From Opitutia bacterium (GTDB lineage: Bacteria > Verrucomicrobiota > Verrucomicrobiia > Opitutales > Seribacteraceae): a stretch of DNA of 9,078 bases. The stretch is from NCBI GenBank assembly GCA_002692605.1, contig NZLE01000089.1, positions 1-9,078 of the forward strand, read 5' to 3'. The position numbers and the translations under genes were made by a program. Shown piece after piece: positions 1-6,220 of this stretch. The notes beneath the pieces were generated by a model. It worked only from the letters and a program-made list of their open reading frames with translations, did no database searches and was not told the DNA's origin. The first letter of the stretch is position 1. Each line of letters opens with the position of its first letter.

Positions 1-1577
1 CTGAGAATTCCAACATCGATAAGCTAATCAAAAAGCTTGATTTAAGCGAAGACGTCCATCGGTTTCGACCTCACGAAAATCCAGCATGTTTTGAAGAATC
101 AAATCAGCGTGCGGTCCAAGCCTTGGCGAAATCCATGGGGGTCGATTTGAGCAAGGTTGATTTTTCACTCTTCCCCGGAATGGAGAGGAGGCAATCCCTA
201 CTTTTCGAATCCGAACAAAGGATGATAATGGAAGATTATGCTCATCATCCTTCGGAAGTTCGGGCATTTCTGGCTCAACGCCGTTTTGCGGCTCCGAATG
301 ATTTGCTCAGGGTAGTCTTTCAACCTCATCGGTTCAGCAGAACGCGAGCCCATGCAAAAGGTTTTGCGGAGGAATTGTCGGTGGCAGATGAGTTGCATCT
401 AATTCAGACCTATGGCGCCTTTGAAGACTTTGACGCCGAAGGTACGGTTGAAGCACTGTCGGGACATCTTCCTCCCAGGTTGCGTGAGGATGCAAAGGTC
501 TATGAGGACTTTCCTGAATTGAGAACTGCGCTAAGAGGCAAACCCAGGGGGAAGCTCAAAAGAGATCAGGTTTTATTCGTGGGGGCAGGGAATCTCGATA
601 GCTGGGCTCACGCCTTCGCCTCATATGAAAAAAGTAAGGATGACCGTGACAAGGCTTTTGCGGATTATCTTGCTAATCGTTTGTCTCCCGCATGTGACCT
701 TAGGTTCAAGGAATCAATGTCCTCCAAAACGACCATGAGGGTGGGAGGAGAGGCTCTATGGTATGCCGAGCCCGGAACCTTGGAGGATCTTCTGAATCTT
801 GTCGAAGCGTCTCATCTTTTCGAATTGCCACGAGCTATGATTGGTCGGGGTTCCAACCTCATTATTCCGGATGACGGATATGCGGGGCTTGCCTTGCGGC
901 TCAAGGGATCCTTTTGGAGTGAGGTCTCTTTGCGTTCGGAAGCATTGGTGGTGGGCGCCGGCGCATCCTTAAGGGAAATTTGTCGGATTGCCTGCGCCGG
1001 AGGATTGAAGGGGTTCGAATTTTTGGAGGGAATCCCCGGAACCTTGGGAGGTGCATTGCGTATGAACGCCGGAGCCATGGGGTGGGAAACCTTTGATTTG
1101 GTTGATTGGGTCTTATTTCTTTTGCCCGACGGTTCGATGCGAAGGATTGACGGCTCGGAATTGAACGTGGGCTATCGATATTGCAGGGAAGCCGTGGAAG
1201 GCATCGCTCTCCGGGCCAAGCTACGCTCCGAAGGCCGTTCGGATCATCGAGCCATTCGAAAGGCCATTGATAATATGGCCAAACGAAGACGGAAATCCCA
1301 ACCCAGAGAGGCAAGCGCCGGTTGCATCTTTAGAAATCCCGGAGAAGAGTCCGCGGGCGCTTTGATCGATGAGGTTGGATTGAAGGGTGAAAGGGAAGGG
1401 AATGCCGTGGTTTCCGACGTTCATGCAAACTTTATCGTGAATGAAGGGGGAGCTTCGGCGGAAGAAGTGATAGAGTTGATAAGAAGGGTAAGAAAAAGGG
1501 TCAAGGAGTCCAATGGCATGGAACTTGAGCCGGAAATCGGAGTGTTGGGTAAGAATTGGGATGAGTATCTCTCTTAA
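1..1577 (+). CDS. murCB: MurC-MurB fusion (UDP-MurNAc:L-Ala ligase / UDP-MurNAc dehydrogenase), 5' partial
   Basis: The frame is open from the left edge (first full codon at 3) and 524 residues are visible; the MurC N-terminal and most of its ATPase domain lie outside. MurC adds L-Ala to UDP-MurNAc using ATP; MurB reduces enolpyruvyl-UDP-GlcNAc with FAD and NADPH to give that substrate. Both act in the cytoplasm. Numbering from the first visible residue, the MurC C-terminal domain shows EDYAHHPSE (77-85), QPHRFSRT (107-114) and GAGN (194-197). After a charged linker (about 205-235), MurB shows GRGSNLII (281-288) of the FAD domain, GIPGTLGGA, the YR motif (391-392), GCIFRNP (440-446) and LEPEIG (508-513). 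The catalytic Arg (392) and Glu (511) are kept; Cys441 sits where Ser is usual. The short C-terminal layout and HANFIVN motif fit type II MurB. There is no stop or start between the two halves, so this is a true fusion in this sequence. The stop is TAA at 1575-1577. Confidence 0.95.
   Translation, partial: ENSNIDKLIKKLDLSEDVHRFRPHENPACFEESNQRAVQALAKSMGVDLSKVDFSLFPGMERRQSLLFESEQRMIMEDYAHHPSEVRAFLAQRRFAAPNDLLRVVFQPHRFSRTRAHAKGFAEELSVADELHLIQTYGAFEDFDAEGTVEALSGHLPPRLREDAKVYEDFPELRTALRGKPRGKLKRDQVLFVGAGNLDSWAHAFASYEKSKDDRDKAFADYLANRLSPACDLRFKESMSSKTTMRVGGEALWYAEPGTLEDLLNLVEASHLFELPRAMIGRGSNLIIPDDGYAGLALRLKGSFWSEVSLRSEALVVGAGASLREICRIACAGGLKGFEFLEGIPGTLGGALRMNAGAMGWETFDLVDWVLFLLPDGSMRRIDGSELNVGYRYCREAVEGIALRAKLRSEGRSDHRAIRKAIDNMAKRRRKSQPREASAGCIFRNPGEESAGALIDEVGLKGEREGNAVVSDVHANFIVNEGGASAEEVIELIRRVRKRVKESNGMELEPEIGVLGKNWDEYLS
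1503..1508 (+). promoter_or_regulatory. Shine-Dalgarno-like AAGGAG inside the murCB 3' end
   Basis: AAGGAG lies four bases before an in-frame ATG (1513) and is the strongest ribosome-binding match near the ddl start. Neither ATG 1561 nor ATG 1585 has a well-spaced equivalent. It may load ribosomes for ddl from inside murCB, or it may be chance in a Lys/Glu-rich coding stretch. Confidence 0.3.
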
Positions 1578-1584
1578 CAAAAGG

Positions 1585-2526
1585 ATGAACCAACAACCGA
1601 CAATCACGGTTCTATCCGGTGGATTCGGTGCGGAAAGGGATGTCTCTTTGGCCTCCGGTCAGGCATTGGCGGATGCGCTGGAACAGGATTTTTCAGTGGA
1701 TTTGATTGACTTGAGGGAGGCCGTTCTGCCAAGCGGACTGGATCCTTTGACAACGGTGGTATTTCCTGTGGTTCATGGAACTTTCGGAGAAGATGGAACT
1801 CTTCAGACGCTCTTGGAGGAAAAAGGCTTTTCCTATGCCGGAAGCGATCGGATCTCCAGCCAACTCTGTATGGATAAGGGGCGAGCCAAGATCAAGGTTG
1901 CGGAGGTTGGAGTCAATGGTGCCCCTGATTGTTATTTTCAAGATCCGGAAAGCGTGGACCTTGAAAACATCCTTTCGGAACTTGGCAATGATTTGGTGAT
2001 CAAACCCATTGATCAGGGAAGCAGTGTGGCTCTTTTCGTGATTCGGGGCAGAGAGGAATTTCAGAATGCCTTGTCCACGATCGATGAGGGGAATTGGATG
2101 ATTGAAAGAAGAATCTTTGGTCGTGAAATGACCGTGGGCGTCTTAAGGGGAGAATCGATGGGTGTCGTTGAAGTGATACCGGATGGCGGCGTATATGACT
2201 TCAAGAGGAAGTATTCGGCGGGTGCCACGGAATATCGATACCCAGCGGTGCTCCCACTCGATCTTGAAAATGGGCTGAAGCGAAATGCGGAGATCGTTTT
2301 CCAGCATTGCGGATGCAGGGATTTCGCTCGGGTTGATTTCATAGTCTGTGAAGACGGGCATGCGCATTTTTTGGAGATCAATACTTTGCCGGGTCTTACT
2401 TCAACCAGCCTTTTGCCCAAGAGCGCTTCTTGCTCAGGATACGATTTTCAGTCTCTCGCAATGAGATTGGTGGAACCTGCCGTTGATCGTTTTGCCCAAT
2501 CTGTGGGTAACCTTTTAGAAACATGA
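1585..2526 (+). CDS. ddl: D-alanine--D-alanine ligase
   Basis: This ATP-grasp enzyme joins two D-Ala for the peptidoglycan stem peptide. Numbering from the ATG at 1585 (313 aa, normal for the family), SGGFGAERDVSL (11-22) includes the substrate-binding Glu17. HGTFGEDGT (65-73) and CMDKGRAK follow, then the serine loop QGSSV (144-148), the omega-loop YDFKRKY (204-210), RVD (249-251) and the metal ligands in LEINTLPGLT (Glu264, Asn266). The final Tyr of YDFKRKY matches the Tyr typical of true D-Ala-D-Ala ligases, which argues against a Van-type D-Ala-D-Lac enzyme. I chose 1585 because family members begin just before the first GG motif. In-frame ATGs at 1561 and 1513 are alternatives; the one at 1513 has the best Shine-Dalgarno but adds 24 unusual residues and overlaps murCB. 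The gene stop overlaps the ftsQ start as ATGA, suggesting translational coupling. Confidence 0.95.
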   Translation: MNQQPTITVLSGGFGAERDVSLASGQALADALEQDFSVDLIDLREAVLPSGLDPLTTVVFPVVHGTFGEDGTLQTLLEEKGFSYAGSDRISSQLCMDKGRAKIKVAEVGVNGAPDCYFQDPESVDLENILSELGNDLVIKPIDQGSSVALFVIRGREEFQNALSTIDEGNWMIERRIFGREMTVGVLRGESMGVVEVIPDGGVYDFKRKYSAGATEYRYPAVLPLDLENGLKRNAEIVFQHCGCRDFARVDFIVCEDGHAHFLEINTLPGLTSTSLLPKSASCSGYDFQSLAMRLVEPAVDRFAQSVGNLLET

Positions 2527-3431
2527 GAAAAAAAACCAAAAAAGAAAGCTCTCAAGGAAGCGGGTGGAAAAATCTTGCACCTCGCTCATCCCGTAAACCC
2601 GCATCCGCCGCCGCCTTCCGCAAGCAATTACAGACTGCAGGAAAGCTCGGACTCTTGTCTCTATGTTTGGCTACGTTGGTAGCGGGTTTGTGGTGGTTCG
2701 ACAAGAAAATCGATTCTTCCGTTGATCCGATTGAATTTACGGGTTTGGGGGCTCCGGTGAATGAAGTCATTTTTCAGACCGATGGGGTGCTTTCAAAAAG
2801 GTGGTTTGGAAATTGGTTTGGTCCCATGCGATCCCGATCACTGATGCAGCTTGATATTATGAGCATTAGAAACGAATTGGAAGCCGAACAACAAGTGAAG
2901 GAGGTGACGGTGCGGAGAGAATTCCCTTCCACTTTGGTTGTGGAAATGAAAGAAAAACAACCGATTTTGGTTTTGCGCTTAAGAGCCAAGGACAATGGGG
3001 TGCAGGATTGGATGGTAGCCGGTGATGGTTCATTGTACCAAGGAGTCGGATATCCCTCTTCCAGCTTATCCCTTTTGCCTTCACTTGCCATTCATCCGAG
3101 TCTGCTCCGGTTGAATTCGGACGGGGAAGGCTATTGCAAATTGGAAGGAATTCCAAGGATCGCTCCCCTGTTGAATCTCGCCCGAAAGGACTATCCGGAG
3201 CTATACCGAGATTGGCGGGTCGTTTCCTATGAGAGACCGGATCAATCCGACCCTGGGGCGCATGTCTTGGTCCGGTCGGGGAAGGTTCGTTCCATACGTT
3301 TCGCTCCGCGGGACTATGGAGCTCAAATGCAGAGATTGAAGTACCTGCTGAGGCAACCCGACTTTAGAATGAAGAGTAGCATCGAATCGGTCGACCTTTC
3401 GCATGATCGATCGGTTTACGCCAAGATTTGA
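2523..3431 (+). CDS. ftsQ: Cell division protein FtsQ/DivIB
   Basis: FtsQ is a bitopic inner-membrane protein that links early and late divisome proteins in the periplasm. The 302-residue protein has a basic, Ser-rich cytoplasmic N-terminus (1-38). One membrane segment follows at about 42-59 (core LGLLSLCLATLVAGLWW), then a periplasmic POTRA-like region. The FtsQ hallmark is at about 110-148: LDIMSIRNELE, then VKEVTVRREFPSTLVVEMKEKQP. A further family-like VAGDGSLYQ stands at 165-173. Membrane topology and the RREFP-type motif support the call; sequence conservation in this family is low, and position between ddl and ftsA gives strong extra support. The start ATG overlaps the ddl TGA. No clear Shine-Dalgarno precedes it, consistent with coupled translation. 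Confidence 0.92.
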   Translation: MRKKTKKESSQGSGWKNLAPRSSRKPASAAAFRKQLQTAGKLGLLSLCLATLVAGLWWFDKKIDSSVDPIEFTGLGAPVNEVIFQTDGVLSKRWFGNWFGPMRSRSLMQLDIMSIRNELEAEQQVKEVTVRREFPSTLVVEMKEKQPILVLRLRAKDNGVQDWMVAGDGSLYQGVGYPSSSLSLLPSLAIHPSLLRLNSDGEGYCKLEGIPRIAPLLNLARKDYPELYRDWRVVSYERPDQSDPGAHVLVRSGKVRSIRFAPRDYGAQMQRLKYLLRQPDFRMKSSIESVDLSHDRSVYAKI

Positions 3432-3459
3432 ATGAACCCGTGAGAAAGGAAAGCCCAGC

Positions 3460-4668
3460 ATGAGCAAAATAATCGGAGCCGTCGAAATTGGAACGTCCCA
3501 AGCGAAAGCCTTGGTTGGCGAAGTGGGTGAGGATGGAAGTCTTAATGTAGTGGGAATGGCTTCGCGTCCCAATGAGGGAATGAGGAAAGGAGAGATCGTT
3601 GACTTCAGGAAAGCCGCCGCTGCAGTCCATGCGGCACTTGAGGAAGCGGAGAAAATGTCAGGAACAACGGTTGATTCGGTTTACTTGGCTCAGACCGGCG
3701 CCCATTTGGATGGACAAATGCTCAGGGGTTCTGCCTTTGTTGCATCTTCCGACAATCGTGTGGCGGTCGATGATTTGCAGAGGGCCGAATCGGAAGCGAA
3801 AAGGCGCCAGCCCGAAACGGGGAGATCTTACGTTCATCATGTTCGCACTCCGATTGTTCTTGATGAAAAGGTTGTGGAAGATCCCGTTGGACTGATTGGT
3901 AAGAAAATTGACGTGGGTTATTGGTCGATCGATGGCGATGATCAGGCGATTCGTTCCGCGCTGCACGTCATTTCCAACTATAGTTTGGAGGTTGACGATC
4001 TGATCCTTTCTTCCATTGCATCCGCCACCATGGTTGCCGGACCGGACCTTAGGCGTGCTGGCTCCTTAGTCATCGATTTGGGTGCGGGCGTCACCGATCT
4101 GGTTTTGTATCACCAAGGGTATGTCGCTTACACTGGGGTCATTCCAGTAGGTGGCGATCACGTGACCGGAGATCTTAGCATGGGCCTGCGCATTTTGGAG
4201 CCGTATGCCGAGAAATTAAAGATCGAACATGGCAAGGCCAGTCCCGATCCCTCCGACGATGAAGAAGACGTCTGGATCATAGGGAACAAGACAATTGGAG
4301 ATCGTTCGGTTTCCCGAAAAGCCATTTCCGACGTCATTCACGTTCGAGTGGTAGAGCTTTTTGAAATCATTCGCAAGGAGTTGGGATCCTTATTGGATGC
4401 AAACGAATTGAAAGGAGGGATCTTGTTGACCGGAGGCGGATCTCAGATGCCGGGCATCGAACAGGTTGCCGGCAAAGTGCTTGGCTTACCCGTCCGTAAG
4501 GCAGGTTTTCCTCCGGGGATCGAGCCGGAGTTGGCTCAACCTGAAAATGCCACGGTGTTGGGTCTTCTCCATTATGGGCTGCAAGATCACAGCCTCCCCG
4601 GGCAAAAAAAAGATCAGGAGCAAACCGGATTTCTTGAAAAACTTGCCCATACCTTTGGGATCGGATGA
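3460..4668 (+). CDS. ftsA: Cell division protein FtsA
   Basis: FtsA is the actin-like protein that tethers FtsZ to the inner membrane and recruits later divisome proteins. The 402 residues show the first phosphate loop GAVEIGTSQAKALVGEV (6-22) and SVYLAQTGAHL before the 1C domain. DPVGLIG (141-147), the second phosphate loop VIDLGAGVTDLVLY (204-217), a GDHVTGDLS segment and the adenosine-region LTGGGSQMPGIEQVA (323-337) follow. The protein ends in a short amphipathic stretch, GFLEKLAHTFGIG (390-402), fitting the membrane-targeting helix, after a Gln/Lys-rich linker. Length is slightly below the E. coli protein. A good Shine-Dalgarno (AGAAAGGA, 3443-3450) lies nine bases before the ATG. It sits directly upstream of ftsZ, the usual order. 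All expected motifs look intact, in contrast to its FtsZ partner. Confidence 0.96.
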   Translation: MSKIIGAVEIGTSQAKALVGEVGEDGSLNVVGMASRPNEGMRKGEIVDFRKAAAAVHAALEEAEKMSGTTVDSVYLAQTGAHLDGQMLRGSAFVASSDNRVAVDDLQRAESEAKRRQPETGRSYVHHVRTPIVLDEKVVEDPVGLIGKKIDVGYWSIDGDDQAIRSALHVISNYSLEVDDLILSSIASATMVAGPDLRRAGSLVIDLGAGVTDLVLYHQGYVAYTGVIPVGGDHVTGDLSMGLRILEPYAEKLKIEHGKASPDPSDDEEDVWIIGNKTIGDRSVSRKAISDVIHVRVVELFEIIRKELGSLLDANELKGGILLTGGGSQMPGIEQVAGKVLGLPVRKAGFPPGIEPELAQPENATVLGLLHYGLQDHSLPGQKKDQEQTGFLEKLAHTFGIG

Positions 4669-4709
4669 CAAACCCAGACTAACTGAATCATAACCAATCC
4701 TTAAACGCC

Positions 4710-5993
4710 ATGACACAAGATAATTTTCTAGATCAGGACACAGTCTTCTCCAAAACGAATGAAACTCCCGGAATCCGAGCAAAAATCATCGGAGTTGGAG
4801 GAGCCGGATTGTCTTTGGTGGATGGTCTGAGGTTGGACAATTTTCAAAGCGTCGAGCAGTTGGCCGTAGACGTCGATTCAAGAGCCCTTTCGGAATGCAT
4901 CGCGTCTGAGAAGCTGGCAATCGGAAGAAGGCATACCCGTGGAATGGGTACGGGAGGAGATTTTGCATTGGCCAGAAAAGCGGCGGAAGAGGAAAAGGAT
5001 TCGATTCGGAAAAAATTGGATGGAATGGATGTGGTTTTTCTTTTGGCTGGTCTTGGGGGAGGAACGGGAGGCGGAGCCGTTTCAGTCATTGCCCGTCTGG
5101 CGCGTGAGGCAGGCGCCTTGGTCTTCGCATTCTGTCCCTTGCCTTTCAGTTGGGAGAAGGGGAGGCATGCTCAGGCGGAGGATTGTATGACGGAGCTTAG
5201 AAAGTTTGCCAACGCCGTGGTGCCCTTACCCAATGATTCTCTTCTCCAAATCGGAGGTGCGGATGCAACCGCTCTCGAATGCTTCGCGGAAGCGGGGCGA
5301 AACGTCAGCAAGGGCATTTCCGCCATTTGCTCACTTATTTTTCGCAAGGGCATGATCGACGTTGATTTCGTTCATTTGCGAAAGGCCTTTTATCGGAGAG
5401 CGGGACGTACGCTCTTTGGTTATGGAGAAGGAGAGGGCGAGGACGCGATCCGTCATGCATTGCGTGAATTGATGCTTTGCCCAATGCTTCACCTGCCCGA
5501 AGTATCCAAGGCCGCCGATGCCCTTTTGATTCTGATTACGGGAGGTACGGGAATGGGAATGTCCGCTTTGCAGCAAGCGGCTCTCGAAATCAGAGAGGAG
5601 TTCAAAGCGGGAGACCATGTTGTATTTGGCGCCCATGTTGATGAGAACATGGGAAATCGCGTTCAAATCATCGTACTGGGAGCCACCGATTTGGAGGCAG
5701 GCGTCAAAGCGGACGTGGCTCCGGTTGCGGATCAGGTCATCATGGCCAAACCCAAGTCCAAGCAATCCCATGCTTCGAAGCTGAAGTCCAAGCCCATTGC
5801 CGATTCAACGACAAAGGGAAGCAAAAAGACCCGGACTGGAAAAAAGGACCAGGTCGATCAAAACACCTTTGAGTTTATGGAGGAACAGAACCAGAGAGGG
5901 ATCTTCGATGACTTGTCTTCGCGAAACCTCTACGAGGGCGAAGATTTGGATGTGCCCGCCTACCTTCGCAGAGGTGTGAAAATAGCAGTTTAG
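4710..5993 (+). CDS. ftsZ: Cell division GTPase FtsZ, divergent
   Basis: FtsZ polymerises with GTP into the mid-cell ring. The 427 residues align with FtsZ throughout: T1 IGVGGAG (27-33), T2 AVDVDSRAL (52-60), T3 RGMGTGGD (77-84), T4 GLGGGTGGG (114-122), a retained Glu149/Arg152 pair, PNDSLL (174-179), T6 FAEAGRNV (192-199) and T7 DVDFVHL (217-223). A basic, Lys-rich linker (about 347-410) leads to the tail peptide LDVPAYLRRG (413-422), which normally binds FtsA. Departures from consensus are clear. T4 has Gly121 for Thr. T6 has Gly196 where Asn/Asp contacts guanine. T7 has Asp217 for Asn and His222 for the second catalytic Asp, while Asp219 is kept. No Shine-Dalgarno is visible before ATG 4710, and a stop at 4680 leaves no other ATG. 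The retained FtsZ tail argues against a BtubA/B or TubZ identity. Reduced or altered GTPase activity is inference. Confidence 0.94.
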   Translation: MTQDNFLDQDTVFSKTNETPGIRAKIIGVGGAGLSLVDGLRLDNFQSVEQLAVDVDSRALSECIASEKLAIGRRHTRGMGTGGDFALARKAAEEEKDSIRKKLDGMDVVFLLAGLGGGTGGGAVSVIARLAREAGALVFAFCPLPFSWEKGRHAQAEDCMTELRKFANAVVPLPNDSLLQIGGADATALECFAEAGRNVSKGISAICSLIFRKGMIDVDFVHLRKAFYRRAGRTLFGYGEGEGEDAIRHALRELMLCPMLHLPEVSKAADALLILITGGTGMGMSALQQAALEIREEFKAGDHVVFGAHVDENMGNRVQIIVLGATDLEAGVKADVAPVADQVIMAKPKSKQSHASKLKSKPIADSTTKGSKKTRTGKKDQVDQNTFEFMEEQNQRGIFDDLSSRNLYEGEDLDVPAYLRRGVKIAV

Positions 5994-6047
5994 TCAAACG
6001 TCGGCTTTTCTTTCTTGTCTGAAAAGTCTGAATATTTGCTCAATGCG

Positions 6048-6062
6048 TTTTGTCCGACAAAA
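6048..6062. repeat. Perfect 7-1-7 inverted repeat TTTTGTC-C-GACAAAA
   Basis: The arms match perfectly around a single central base, a geometry that suits a dimeric protein-binding site better than an RNA hairpin. Treated as RNA it leaves only about five pairs around a five-base loop, and the + strand continues in A, not T. It lies about 160 bases before the surface protein start. A role as an operator is a guess. Confidence 0.45.
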
Positions 6063-6210
6063 AAACTGTATATTTGACGTATTTTATTTTAGAATAACGC
6101 TAATTACCACTGATCGACTTTTTTTGTGAAATTTCAATCGACCTAAACTAACCCAAACCACTTATCCTTCATTTTGCCCGATTTCCTGAAAATGCTCTAA
6201 CTGCTTGGTT

Positions 6211-6216
6211 GGAAGA
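6211..6216 (+). promoter_or_regulatory. Ribosome-binding site GGAAGA deciding a TTG start
   Basis: GGAAGA stands four bases (GGA: seven bases) before TTG 6221. The frame has no ATG or GTG between its last upstream stop (6149) and the signal peptide, so this site supports TTG 6221 over the other TTG at 6209, which overlaps the site itself. Confidence 0.5.
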
Positions 6217-6220
6217 CATT

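Larger units (their letters stand above)
5994..6220. other. AT-rich intergenic spacer between ftsZ and the surface protein gene
   Basis: No coding frame is supported here. A weak hairpin (CTTTTC 6005-6010 with GAAAAG 6021-6026, ten-base loop) follows ftsZ but has no T-run after it, so it is not a convincing terminator. A 15-base dyad is centred on 6055 and a ten-base palindrome, TGAAATTTCA, lies at 6127-6136. TTGACG (6074-6079) resembles a -35 box, and TAGAAT (6090-6095) resembles a -10 box, but their ten-base spacing is too short for one promoter. The sharp rise in AT content suggests regulatory sequence for the downstream gene. Confidence 0.6.

Noticed and set aside
1585..2526. Van-type D-Ala-D-Lac ligase
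   Set aside because: The YDFKRKY loop keeps the Tyr of ordinary D-Ala-D-Ala ligases, and the gene lies in a dcw cluster with no vanH or vanX neighbours.
4710..5993. Identity as bacterial tubulin BtubA/B or plasmid TubZ because of the altered signature loops
   Set aside because: The FtsZ-type tail LDVPAYLRRG, the position after ftsA, and end-to-end FtsZ alignment all favour a divergent FtsZ.
6005..6026. Possible rho-independent terminator after ftsZ
   Set aside because: The stem is AT-rich and weak with a ten-base loop, and no T-run follows on the + strand.
6074..6095. Promoter formed by TTGACG and TAGAAT
   Set aside because: The boxes are only ten bases apart, far short of the usual 16-18, so they cannot form one standard promoter.
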